DNA of 64,000 bases from Morinoia aosen (Eukaryota > Arthropoda > Malacostraca > Amphipoda > Talitridae). Positions 1 through 11,072 of the stretch are shown one piece after another; the stretch's first letter is position 1, and each line of letters begins with the position of its first letter. The stretch covers positions 372,001-436,000 of the forward strand of contig CM059558.1 of the NCBI GenBank assembly GCA_030386875.1. The letters are read 5' to 3'. The notes below the pieces were generated by a model. It was not told the DNA's origin. It worked only from the letters and a program-made list of their open reading frames with translations, and did no database searches. The position numbers were made by a program, and so were the translations under genes.

Positions 1-1961
1 CCATACAGTCCTCTTTTACATGTGCCATTCTACAGACTATTAGGACCATATAGTCCTGTTTACAAAATATGACGTAACTATCATACTAAAATAAAAATTG
101 TCATTCTAAATTCTTCATGTTTCAAACTAAATACTCTTCATTCATCCATAAATTATTTAGACTCAAATCTCACCTATTGTAGATGTCATTTTAGTTCAAA
201 AAATGGAATTTTGCAGGTGAGCAGGACAGTGCGTCTACAGCTCACAAAAACCGTCTGTACTCTGATGCAATGCAGTGCACTGAACCAGGCTGGCAACAGC
301 TCATATTTCTCACTGTTAACTTATTAAAGGAATTATTTAAAAGACAATCGAATGGTCCTTTTGGTTGCTGAAGGCTTAAATTAGCATCACTTTGCATCAG
401 TTTTAGGGCTGAATCCAGACATAGAAAGACTTGTAGAGAATACAAGGTTTAGCTTGAAAAATCCTTGGTAGTAATGACTACTGTTTGTCTAGTTAGTCAG
501 AGCTAAATGAGAAATTTCCTCTAGCTGATAAGTTGTCTCACCTTCGCATAAGCCTGTGTGTTTTCTATGTTTTGTGCAGTGCCCACTTAGTTTCTAAGGG
601 TTTTCACACCGCTTCTTTACTGTTTGGTTTTCTGATTCCTCCAAACTTTCTGTTTCAGTGGATAGGGTAGCTTGTATAAGAACACACTATGTTCATTGAC
701 TATTCATTTTCTTTGCTTTATACTATGTGATCTTTTGTCTTTCCTCTGTGAAAACATTTATGCATTATGAAGCCTCAAACAAACTACTTAAGTATTCAGC
801 ATTTGTGTTTTCTTCTGCAATGTTGAATATTTTTTTGCATATGCTGTTGATTTTTGTTGGTTTTTGATTGCTGTTAGATAACTGGTTTGATCAATTTTTG
901 CCTATTTTTTCTTTGATATCAGTCTGTTTAACAGTGTGTGTTGCGGCCAGAAGAAGGAGTGAAGTAAGAAATTAGAGCTTCAAACACTGTCAGAAATACT
1001 GAAGGTTAACAATCTAAGGAATATTTAGTGAATGGTAGCAACCTCTATACTATTTGTTATTGTTTTAAAATTTTATCTATAAATTTTTTTGCAAGAAAAT
1101 GGCACAAGTTGCAGGGTGTTATCAATTTTTGGAATGACCATTATTTGCATAACCTTATATATATGTAATTATATTGTAACATGCAATGTGTATCACCTTT
1201 TGGAAATTTGTTTCCATTTTATAAATGACCTTGGTTGAAATATAATGTTCATGAGCATATGTGGGAAATGTTTTTTGTGTAGCATTGTTCTTTGGTTCTG
1301 TTGGTTATTCATTCATTTTAATGTTGAATGCATGTGTGAAGGAATGTCTCATTTATTGCTTCTAACATTCTTGCTACGTTTGAATTTACTACTCCGGTTC
1401 TCAAGGCCAGTCTTAATTATGACAGAAGGATGTCATCCATCATAACTCACAACTTCTCACAACATTGGTGCAAACAACATGTAATTGATACCATTTTGTG
1501 AACCCTAATATGTTATAAACAGATAATGTTCAGAAACTAAATTTAGAAGACTACTTCTGCCTTGTTGATCTCCCACCATTGGGAGACTGCAACTCAATCA
1601 AGTTGACAAATGAGCCTTTGATATCGGTTAATTACTCATAATTGATCCCAGGTCATACAGAATCCAAAAATAACTCCCATAGTAATTCAAAAGTGCAGGT
1701 TTCAGTTAAAATCCAAAGGATATAAAAAATAGGTTTCACTTCAGTGAAATTGACTGCATGCTCTTTTTTTTTACTGAAGAAGCTTGGAATGGTTCATACC
1801 ATTGCACATGGACCAAAGTTTCATTACTCTATTTATTTAGTGAATAAATTCAAATTGTCCAATCCACTTGATATATAGATATCTCATTATTGAAATGTAT
1901 GGCTACACATTATTTTCTGCAATGATGGAAGAAGAGTTTTATATTTTAAATTTTTTTGCAG
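1..1961. other. AT-rich non-coding DNA, no gene seen
   Basis: I see no exon-like coding stretch, repeat array or transposon signature here. The DNA is AT-rich and probably belongs to the first intron or 5' flank of the zinc-finger gene, because the first exon I can support begins at 1962 after a typical acceptor. An upstream exon may lie here or outside the window. Confidence 0.5.
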
Positions 1962-2151
1962 GTTATAGCTTCAGTTTTCTCAAATATTAGAGCAGAAAAG
2001 CATTCCATTGCCCATTGCTTGGGTACCTTAACACACAGGAAGAAGCGTGCAGTGGTTATTGTGCACAAGCTGATGGATGTTGAAGTGCAGAAGCAGCCTT
2101 GCAGGCAGGACTTCATCAAGCAAGAAGCTGCTGCAGAGAACATAGTGCAAG
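1962..2151 (+). CDS. Zinc-finger gene, exon A (N-terminal, possible start at 2073)
   Basis: This is the first exon I can support of a C2H2 zinc-finger gene. It follows a T-rich acceptor ending in TTTGCAG and ends at a good donor (G|GTGAGA). Length is 190 bp, entered in phase 0 and left in phase 1, matching the next exon at 7475. The only in-frame ATG is at 2073, giving an N-terminus MDVEVQKQPCRQDFIKQE. Its context is weak, with C at -3, so translation may instead come through from an upstream exon. The encoded stretch has no known domain but contains IKQE, a psi-K-x-E SUMOylation consensus of a type repeated downstream. Splice sites, open frame and phase agreement are seen directly. Membership in the zinc-finger gene is inferred from phase and spacing. 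Confidence 0.6.
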
Positions 2152-3320
2152 GTGAGACTTAGTTCTGGTAAAGACAACTGATCTTATAATCTTATAGCAG
2201 AAAACTAAGCATTTCTAGTGTAGAAAACTAAAATGGTATCAAGTTATAAGCTCTCCACTCAGATTTTAGGGCAAGACCTGCTGTTCATATTATGGAATGT
2301 AACATATAGGCAAAGAAAAATAAGTTAGCCATGTATGATGAAACTCCATGTGTCTTTAAATAAATAGATTTATATATTTTTTGTTTATAATTTCTCCTAC
2401 AATGGGCCAAGTTTCTACACTTGAAGACAGTTGTTGCTTGGTTGATTGGTCCGTCTCTCTCTCACTCATCATTCTGCCTGCAAGGTGTGCAATTGCTGGC
2501 CATGAAGGAGATTTTTATAATGCTGCTAACTGACCAGTAGTGACAAACTCGATTTTTGTAATTACTTAATTAAAGCTAAATGACGGTATGATTCAGTTAA
2601 TGATTGCCTGTTTCAGAATTGCCTATTAAAATTGACTTTAATTTTGAGTTGAACATTTAACTTCAGTTTTACCAATTGCAGTCAAAGTGTTAAGAACCCT
2701 TAACTGCAGTATTTGTAAGAAAATTTTTTTTAAATAGTTGTTTGTCATGAGATATGTCACAAAAATTTTATTCACAGAGAAAACAAAATTGCTTGTTAAA
2801 CATTTTTCTATAATCATTATTTTGACATGGTCTGTGTGGCCAATTCTGGTTCGAAATAAATTTATCGAGTCAAACAGAAGATGAAACAAAGCTTGAATAT
2901 AATGCAATTGGTATGTGCATTTTGTGATTATCAGGAGCATAGACAACTTGAAAGTCCCATGGTGTGAGTAGAGATGTGGGAACATTAGACACAAATAGTT
3001 GAAGTGTTCTCAACATCATCTGCAACTTATTGTCCTGGGTTTCTATGCGTTCATTTTGCATGCATTTTGGTGTTCCAGCCATGTGTGGAAATAATGTACG
3101 AATAATTAAAAATGCAACAGTGCCTGTATGTCCCTGTTTGGTGAAGATCATTGAAGTACCAGATACATTGTCAATTTTCATGGCAAAATTCATGGTGTCT
3201 GCAACCTCAGCATTCACGCCTTAGGTTTTAATAATAATTACTCCCAGAGTAAACCTTATCTCACTGATATTCATTCTATCTGCTGAACCATGCAATGAGT
3301 GTAATAAGTATTTAAAAACC
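2152..3320. other. Intron sequence without recognisable features
   Basis: AT-rich intron between exons A and B. The open frames around 2640-3220 show no recognisable family and are not bounded by clear splice sites. Confidence 0.4.
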
Positions 3321-3324
3321 ATCA

Positions 3325-3680
3325 CCCCTTATGGGGATACCACTATTCTTTTTATGGGAATTAACACTTGCCAGTGGAAATATGTGAAGTGCTGAGCCAT
3401 AGGTTAGGTAGGCCTTACTTTTTTAAAATAGAATAGAATAAATTGTTACAGACCATCTTTTTGCTGTTCACTGCTGTCCGATTTTTGGCATTTATTACCT
3501 CTGTTTCAAGTTCAATTTTTTTTCATAAACTGCTTTCTTGACTTGCTGTTTCAATGCGCTTTGTGCATAGATTCTGCGTTTCTTGGACACCATACCAAAT
3601 GGTGTCTTCCTCCTTCCGCTCTTTGGAACACTTTAGTTGTGGATATGTAGGTTGAAATAAGTTTAAACCTACATCTAATC
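3325..3680 (+). repeat. Dispersed 358-bp retroposon, copy 1 (diverged)
   Basis: This stretch runs from a ggggataccact start through a conserved ATGGGAATTA block and a CTGCTGTCC block to an ACATCTAATCC tail. It is collinear with the copies at 22932-23280 and 30781-31138, whose ends are defined by a target duplication. This copy is clearly more diverged than those two. It has no coding capacity. The (CTAAT)-like tail suggests retroposition. Confidence 0.65.
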
Positions 3681-4907
3681 CAATTTAAAAGCTTTCAAAA
3701 AATTACATTTTTCTGTTAAAGATGACGTCAGTAGTAAAAGAAGTTTTCTTGTTGGTTTGTTTGTCTTCATTGTTCATTGTTCCCAATGTAAGAGGGTGTG
3801 GAAGTAGAACGACTGAGAATAAGGAAGGAGAGATTGGAAGAATGATGAGGGGGAAAATGAATGTGTTGGCCTTGAGTAAAGTTGAAGGGTTGTGGTGAGA
3901 CGATGTTTTGGAATGTGTATGGAATAATATCTGGTGTGTGAGGGACATGCAAGAGAGGGAGTAGCTATATTATTGAGGGAAAGAATCTGAGAGAAAGTAG
4001 TTGAATGCTGTGAGGTGTGAGCAAGAATAATGTGGGTGGGAGTAAAATAGGGTGTAGAGTCATGAGTGTTTGTGAGCATGTATGGACCAGGATTGGAGAG
4101 GAGTAGGGAAGCGAGAGAGGAGTTTTGAGAGAAGTTGTCACAGTGTGTTGCAAGAGTGGGGAATGGTTGTAGAGTTGCAGTGATGGGAGACCTATATGCG
4201 AGAGTAGGTGATGTAATGGAAGGTGTTGTTGACATGTATGGAGTAGCTGGGGGGAATGAGAGTGTTGAGTGCTTGATGGAAGTGTGTGTAAAATGTGTTA
4301 GTGATTGAGAATAGTATGTTGAGAAAATGAGTATAAACAAATACATGTATGTGAATGTGAATGGAGGTGTGATAGTGGAAAGACTGCGCTGATGGATTAT
4401 GTTTTAATTAGTAGGGGAGTGGTTGGTCGTTCGCTTGACGTGCTTGTATACCGTGGTGAGATGAGTGGGATATCAGGTCATTAGTTGATAGAAGGAAAGT
4501 TGAGAGCAAGTACAGTGTCGGAAGGTTCAAAAAAGAGGAGAGAAAGGGAGGTGATCGATGTAAAAAAGTTGGATAAATCTGAGCGTGAATGTGAGGATCA
4601 GGAGAAGATGAAAGAATCTAAGAGAGTGAAGGTAAGATAGGTTGATGGAGTGTAAGGGGAATGAGGTTATTCAAAGATACTGTGATAAAATGTTCAGCAG
4701 AAGTGTGTGGGGTAAGGAAGATTGGAGGAGGGATTAGAAAGGGGAGTGAATAGTGAAACGGAGATGTAGAAGCAGCTGTGAGAAGAAAGTGGGGGCCTTT
4801 GGAAGATGGCTGTAAAGGAGCAGCCAGCATAATTTCAAAGAGTAAAGGGAAACAAAGATAGAAGTATGAAGAATGGTAAGGAGAGCAAAGGGGGGCGATA
4901 GATAAGA

Positions 4908-5141
4908 GTGGGAGAGAAAGTCAGAAGGCGACTTCATTTAGAAAAGAAAGGATTTTGGAAGGAAGTGAAGAAGGAGGCAAGAGTGAAGGATGCTAATGGT
5001 AGACTGCTAGTAGAGGGATGTGATATCCGGAAGAGATGGGCGGGGTATTTTGAGAAACAGCTGGGCGTGAAGGACGATAGGGTTGGGAGAGCTTTAGCTG
5101 TTGGAAGTGATGTTAAAATCTCTGTTTGGAGAAGTGAATAG
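4908..5141 (+). pseudogene. LINE linker fragment between endonuclease and RT
   Basis: A 77-codon open stretch inside the LINE relic reads FWKEVKKEARVKDANGRLLV and RKRWAGYFEKQL. This is the charged linker that precedes the fingers of RT in this type of LINE ORF2. It is open on both sides only because of flanking stops and frameshifts and is not an independent gene. Confidence 0.7.
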
Positions 5142-5707
5142 TAGTCAAATAAGAAGTGAAGAAGTGAAAGGTTTGTTGAATGTGAGAAGGCTTCAGGTAG
5201 GATGGCTGCATGGTTGAATGTCTGAAGAAAGAAGGAAATGCGATTGTAGAATGGTTGGTACATCTGTTTAATGTGTGTTTTGTTGGTAGTAAAGTGCCTG
5301 TATATTGGAGTAGCGCGGGTGTAGTTCTGTTGTATTAGGGGAAAGGTGACAAGTATGAGTGCAGTAATTCCGGAGTGAGTGATGTTGGGAAGCTGTATGG
5401 AAGAGTTTTAATTTGAAGAGTGAGGGTGATGGCAAATGGTGTGCTTGATGAAGAACAATGTGGTTTTAGAAGTGGTAGAGGTGTGGATCAAATATTTGCT
5501 GTGAGACAGGTTAATGAAAAATACTTCGCAAAAGAAAAGATGTGTATTGGGCATTTATGGATCTGAAGAAGGCGTATGACAGGGTGGACCGTAGGCATTA
5601 TGGCAGGTGGTAGGCTTGTATGGAATGAGTGGGAGACTGTTCAATGTGATCAAGAGTTTCTACATTGAAAGCAGAGCATGTATGAGAGAAGGGAATGAGG
5701 TGAGGGA

Positions 5708-6121
5708 TTGGTTTCTGCTTGTGACAGGTGTGAGACAGTGATGTCACTGTGGTTGTTCAATCTGTTTATTGATGGTGTAGTGAGAGAAGTGAATGTGAGA
5801 GTGTTGGGAACAAAAGCGCAGTTGGTAGGACAAAATGGTACAACTTCGGAAATGTGTCAGCTGTTTTTTGCAGATAATGCCTTGCTTGTGGCTGATTCAG
5901 AGGATAAATTGCAGAGACTGGTTGCAGAGTTTGGTAGTGTATGTGAAAGGCATGAGTTGATAGTGAATGTAAATAAAAGCAAGGTGTTGAGGTATTCAAG
6001 AGGTGGAGTGTTTGGAACTTTGGGTGTGAGGATGCATGGTAAAGTGTTGGAGGAGATAGAGCATTTTAAGTACCTCTTGTTGGACGTGGCTGTGAAGTAT
6101 GGACGTAGAAGTGAGACATAG
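5708..6121 (+). pseudogene. LINE reverse transcriptase palm/thumb fragment
   Basis: The open frame contains MSLWLFNLFIDGVVREVN (motif B downstream region), FADNALLVADS (motif C) and the thumb block VNVNKSKVLRYS. It then loses frame after FKYLLLD. In functional RTs motif C is F/Y-x-D-D. Here the second Asp, at 5876-5878, is replaced by Asn, so catalysis would be lost even without the frameshifts. Strand and order agree with the surrounding LINE relic. Confidence 0.8.
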
Positions 6122-6912
6122 AGTGAGTGAAGGCTGCAAGACATTGGGTGAAATGAGGAAAGTTTTTTTTAGTTTGGAAGTATAAGAATGAGTATGAGTG
6201 CCAAAAAAGGGGACTGTGAAAGCTTAATTGTGCCATTTTGCCTCATGGAGCAGAGTTTTGAGGGTATGAGAACAGCTGAGAGGCAGTAGCTGGATGTGCT
6301 TGAGATGAAGTGTTTGAGGAGCATGTTTGGAGAAACCAGAAGAGATAGGTTAGGAATGAGTTGGTTAGGGAGCGAACAGGCTTTGAAAAGATCAGCGGGC
6401 GATTGAAAGAAAGAGTGCGTGGATGGTTTTGGCATGTTCAAAAAATGAACGTTGTGCGGCTGGTAAAAAGATTTATACGTCGTAGGTGAGTGGTATTAGA
6501 GCGCAAGGAAGGCCACGGACGAGTTGGATAGATGGGGTGAAACGTGCATAATATAAGATGGATCTGACTGGACGTGGCGAAAAGGATGACTGCAGGCAGA
6601 AGTGAGTGGAAGCAGTTGATAAGGATGTAATTATTTGACGCTGTCACTGGAAGCCTGCCGGCATGTGATGGGGTTACAGTGTGTCCTGTCATGTGTGAGG
6701 GAGGCTGCTCACAAATGAAGCGGTCGGGTAAACCAGCTATGGCTGTCGATCCTGACTGGAAAAGAGTTATGCTGGGCTGCTTAGTGATCCGGCAGGCCTA
6801 GTGCCGCCTGTGCGCCTCTCTCGCCGCCTGGTGGCTAAGGTTGAATGATTATGGCTTGCTGTCGGCTACCCTCCCGAAAGGAGGAAAAGCCTGGTATTTG
6901 TTTGTATGTGAA

Positions 6913-7474
6913 ACTTAATCCCACAAGGTTGAGAAATGCTTCCATAATTGAGAAAGCATATCACTCAGTGGATTTTATTTTTATTTCAATTGTCTCATGA
7001 ATGATTTAAAACTTGGCTTACACCAATTTTTAATTCAAACTTGCAATTCCTTCAAAAATATAGTGCAGTGCGAAGTCCATTTTTAAATGCAAATTTTCAT
7101 TGTATAAGCTATAAGTACAAATTAAGCATGAATTATAAGTACTATTTATTCTGCTTACTTAATTTCTCACTTCTTATTGTCTTTCAAATTTGCTGGTGTA
7201 AGCTGAAATATGATTCAGCTCATTTACATCTCCAAAGCTTTTAAAGTATTAATTATTTAGTTGAAAGAATTGTGTTGTGTTCCCTGCAATAAATATTACT
7301 AGATTTTGTATCCTAACATACAAAATCATTCGAGTTTTTCAGGTGTTAAATAATACAGAAAATTATTATCATTGTCAGTATTATAAATTATCATTGTTTT
7401 TAAAATGTTATGATCTGTTACTAGATTTGCTATTTTGGATGCGAATTTTTTTGATGCGCTTGTATCACTTGCAG
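6913..7474. other. AT-rich intron sequence
   Basis: Intron sequence between the LINE 3' tail and exon B. It ends in a good acceptor (TATCACTTGCAG). No other feature is recognised. Confidence 0.4.
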
Positions 7475-7596
7475 GTGATGGGCCGAGCTCTGGGAGCCAT
7501 CTAGAAGAAATTTACATCAAAAGTGAAGCGCCTGATGCTGAGCTGGAGGTCGTTACTGTGAAAGATGAGCCCATTGACTGGCATCAGGAACCCAAG
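7475..7596 (+). CDS. Zinc-finger gene, exon B (acidic linker, SUMO motifs)
   Basis: A 122-bp exon begins after CACTTGCAG. It is read in phase 1, continuing the split glycine codon of exon A, and ends in phase 0 at AAG. It encodes an acidic, unstructured linker with two psi-K-x-E motifs: IKSE in IYIKSEAPD and VKDE in VTVKDEPIDW. Such motifs are common in insect zinc-finger transcription factors ahead of the finger array. The donor (AAG|GTTCTG) is weak. If unspliced, the frame stops three codons later at 7603, which would give a short protein without fingers. The phase match on both sides (A-B phase 1, B-C phase 0) is the main support. Together, A from 2073 plus B make exactly 67 codons. Confidence 0.65.
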
Positions 7597-7605
7597 GTTC
7601 TGTAA

Positions 7606-7766
7606 TTGGTTGCTAATTTTCCTCTTGAGTGCTTCTAATTGGTTGCTTACTCTCCTTTTGAGTGCTTCTTATGGGTTCTTTACTCTGCTCTTGAATGCTT
7701 CTAATTTGTTGATTTCCCTCATTTTCAGTGCTTCCAATTATTGCTAACTTTCTTCTTGAATGCTTC
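7606..7766. repeat. 33-bp minisatellite, about five units
   Basis: Five imperfect copies of a 33-bp unit, each ending in a TGCTTC(TAA) block, start 10 bp past the weak donor of exon B. Because 33 is divisible by three, the array reads as 11-residue repeats such as NWLLIFLLSAS. This is a by-product and not evidence of a gene. Confidence 0.8.
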
Positions 7767-9114
7767 GTTTGATTTCATAGGAATATGAATTATTACACGC
7801 AAAATTTGAATTCATTCCACAGGTGGTCTGTTTTTACATGTTTGAGGCCACCATTTTGTGATATTTGATCATTATTCCTGCTTTTACCTCTTATTGTTTC
7901 GAGGGTTTCTGACATAATTGACAAAACTTGTAACTTAGGGGATTTTATATTATTCCAATTGTATTATTAATGATTTAAAGCATCTAGATTAACTTAATTT
8001 ATTGCTAAACTGTTTCATTAGCTGCTGAGCTATGTTTCACTCTGGTTTCATAGAACAGTCTCACTGCACACTCCATTATTCTCAAGTTTTATTCAGTTGA
8101 ATTGAGATTTATAGTCTATTTGATAGCCTAATGGGTGGTTAGTGTAATACATCCTATTTTCAAAAATTGTTGTGCCTGTCATTGAGTGATTGTATCTTTG
8201 ACTGCTGGTATTGAGGTTTTGTTATTCTCGATGTGAACCACTTTATCCCGTTCCACAACCACAGCTAGTGTCGAGTGAGCTATGGTCCCTTGATGTATAG
8301 TATCGAGGCCATTTTCAGCATGCTTCTTGTATCCCCAGTGTTGTTAAGGCCTTTCTTAATTGCGTTGTGCCTCAGTGTGTTGACTTGAACGACGCATTAT
8401 TACTGGTTTACGCAGTGATCGCTTCAAGATGCTTTGAAGTCTTTCTTTTGCCTTCTCAACTTCTTCAAACATTTGCTGCCAAATATTTTATTAAAAGATG
8501 TCCTTATGGAACTCTTCATATGCATGAAACAGTATTAATTACCTAAGGAGTTGATTTCTGATTTTTTATACGTGTTTCTTGCTTTGTGTCTGGGATCAAC
8601 AAATTAAAATTTAGGGTTGTTTTGCTAGTGTAAAAAATCACTACAGACACTACCAGTTATTAAGAAAGTATTTCAACTACAACTGAAGTTGCTTATAAAT
8701 TTAAGAAGAACAATCAAGTTAGTTTTGTGTTTTGAGGAAAAGTAAAATTTTGTGCAGGAATCTTTATCTAAAATTTGGGTTCATGACAGACGCTGTTACA
8801 TGTAGAAGATATTGCATGAATACTGCGTTAAATTTTTGCGCTGTATTTAAGTATTAACTGGCTATGAAGACAGAATGTGCTTATCAAATTTCTCTTGTGC
8901 GATCTTCATTTTTTGCTTCCTGTTATTTTCAATGTGTCACAAAACAGAGATAAGTCTTCATCTTCAATACAGGGATTGAAACCTTGATAGTCAAAGAGGA
9001 AAGGGAAATTAAAGAGGAAAATGTCCAGAATGAGAGAGAACAGAAAAGGCAGAAAATAGAAATAGCAGGATTAGAAATCGTGTGCATTTACATAACCACC
9101 TTAGTAAGTCCCTG
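7767..9114. other. Intron sequence without recognisable features
   Basis: AT-rich intron. No open frame, repeat or transposon end is recognised. Confidence 0.4.
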
Positions 9115-10794
9115 ATCAGCACGGGATATAATAAAAACTGCAATGGGCATTTACCAATTGAATTTATTTAACATTACGAATTGGACACGTGAGTTAATGT
9201 GTGTGATCGATCACACAGAGAATATTGGAACGATGTGACACAACTTGAGGCTAAAATACAATGCAAACATACATAGAGTGAGCGCTAGATTACCGGTATA
9301 AATATTTAATATCAAATGTCACACAAATGAGAGAATTGCACTCAACGAATTATCAACGAGTGACTGCGCAATTTAATGTTGCTCAAGACAATATGACACA
9401 TCAGAGAATCATAGAGCATGACAAATTGGATGAAGCACTTTCTCCAGAGGTGCTACGGCACCGGGACGATCCAAAACTATAAACACACTACTTGTTTAAA
9501 CTTTAAACAAAACTTTAAAGGCACCACTCACCCCAACGGCATTGCGTAGGAGATATGCGTTCCATAATAAACCTGTAAGTGGCATCCATGACAATTAACC
9601 ACACCAAAGTAACACATTTTTGCAATGAACACTCGTATTAACGGAGTTAAGTGCTGACTAATCTGGGCTTCTTTTCCACGCTTTTTTGTTGAAACACATG
9701 ATTACCTCAATCCTAAATAAACTCATCACGGACCAGATTCAGTTAATTCACTGTCCTCCTTGCTCCAGGACGCCGATGTGCAGACGTGACGCTCAAGTTC
9801 ATGTTTCTTGCAAAGCTGCGTGACTGGTGCTGGTTTGGTGCTGACTCTGTTTTGATTTTTTGAGTTAAGCCTCACTGCTGCTTGTGCTGTGGCTTTTGGG
9901 AAGCGCTTCAGTCTTCCCTGCGCAGGTGCTTAGCTGCGCTTAAGATGCACGTTCGATTGCCATCGTCCCTTGGAGTGCTGAGGGAGCTTGGTTATTGTAG
10001 ATCCCGCAGGTTGATTCCGTATTGCTGCAGACTTCGTGATTGCGTGGTTCCAATCGGCATGTTGAAGGTACTTGCGTTCTTGAAGTGGAGGTAGAAAATT
10101 TTACAAACCTCCGGTAGAGTCGTTGACAAGATGTGACTGCCGCTATCTTCTTCCTTCCTATGCTTGGCGTTCACTGATGTAATGCTGATGCGCTCGCAGC
10201 CATTTCTAGTGCATTGGTATGCTGGTAACTGCTGGTGAGACAATGCTATGTTCTTGAAGCATTAACGTATTTGGGTTTGCTTTATTTTGATGCTAGATTT
10301 GTGTTGTCTTCATGCCATGCACTCCGGCAGCTGCCCTTGCACCCTGCCCTCACACGCGCCAATTCCGTGTCTCTCTTGTTCCATAACTCAGAGAAAAAGA
10401 TTCTTGAGCTCCGCTTTTATAGACTCCACTTGTTTTCATCTAGAAGCTTCTCGAATGTTCTTCCTGGTATTAATGAATCGTACGCCGATTGGTTAAAACA
10501 TTGCTTGTTATGGCGTATCTGTTGCTCATTCGTTGAGGCACTTACATGCCTCTGAAGCACCTACTTCGCGGTACTTTCTTGCACTCTCATTGGTTCTGGT
10601 GATGCGACTCTACTTTCCTCCTCACAGCTGTCCCTTGCGTGCCTCCTTTTACCGTAGAATGCTGGCCGTTGCTTGGGCTTGCTGTTCCCACGCCGCCTTC
10701 GCTTTGTTCCACCATGCTATTTTAACGGTTTTTCCGAACAGTTCAAACTTGACCATCTGGTCTTAACGGCTTTTCTGGATGACGACATCCGACA
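9115..10794 (-). mobile_element. LTR-like repeat with heat-shock-type promoter, copy 1
   Basis: A minus-strand dispersed repeat, GC-richer than its surroundings, lies in the last intron of the zinc-finger gene. It is collinear with 31747-33104. Read on the minus strand it begins TGTCGG at 10794. It then shows two CCAAT boxes (10593-10589, 10492-10488), a perfect four-unit heat-shock element (10461-10442), a TATAAAAG box (10421-10414) and AATAAA (10286-10281). A conserved junction ATTACATCAGTGAACGCC lies near 10178-10165. The first ~617 bp look like an LTR and the rest like leader, partial gag and an AT-rich end. I find no second LTR, so it may be a truncated or non-autonomous element. The lower boundary is approximate. 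Confidence 0.6.
10414..10593 (-). promoter_or_regulatory. CCAAT-HSE-TATA promoter on the minus strand
   Basis: The heat-shock element at 10442-10461 consists of four contiguous inverted 5-bp units (AGAAG CTTCT CGAAT GTTCT), the binding pattern of trimeric HSF. About 20 bp downstream on the minus strand is TATAAAAG (10421-10414). Upstream are CCAAT boxes at 10492-10488 and 10593-10589. The same order and spacing occur in the second copy of this repeat. Activity is inferred, not shown. Confidence 0.65.
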
Positions 10795-11072
10795 TTCTAA
10801 TATCTGTTCACGTCGCAGCTTTGTTAAATTTACCTAACGAAATATATATACTCTATAGTCCATTTCATTAACATATATTTTTCTATTTTGTTTTGAACAG
10901 TTGAGCGCATTTGCTTAAGAATAAAATAAGAATGTATGCTCAAGTGTACAACTTTGTCTCCAAAGTGCATGGTTACCAAGTGCATAGTTACTTTTAATTG
11001 CAGTTTTTCATTTAATGTGTTTTTGCCTGAGAATACTCGCCAGTAATAATCGAGTCAAGTTCTTCCTCACAG
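10795..11072. other. Intron end with acceptor for exon C
   Basis: AT-rich intron tail ending in a pyrimidine-rich acceptor (AAGTTCTTCCTCACAG) directly before exon C. Confidence 0.5.

Larger units (their letters stand above)
3775..6912 (+). mobile_element. Degenerate non-LTR retrotransposon (APE endonuclease + RT)
   Basis: A plus-strand LINE relic lies in the intron of the zinc-finger gene. From about 3790 the broken frames give endonuclease-like segments such as NVRGCGS and MNVLALSK. A linker occupies 4908-5141. RT blocks follow: QCGFRSGRGVDQIFAVRQ near 5453-5510, FMDLKKAYDRVD at 5554-5589, and the palm and thumb at 5708-6121. A GRPRTSWIDGVK-like end lies near 6512. The 3' untranslated part ends at about 6912 in a TGTTTGTATGTG tail. 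Frames change repeatedly and stops are common, so it is dead. The second Asp of the catalytic FADD box reads Asn (FADN). I do not assign a clade. Confidence 0.85.

Noticed and set aside
3774-4346. 190-codon minus-str frame rich in Ser, Thr and Pro
   Set aside because: It is the antisense shadow of the G-rich plus-strand LINE endonuclease region.
10235-10766. Plus-strand Cys/Leu-rich frames around 10.2-10.8 kb
   Set aside because: They lie antisense across the promoter and LTR-like part of a repeat and share no sequence with known proteins.
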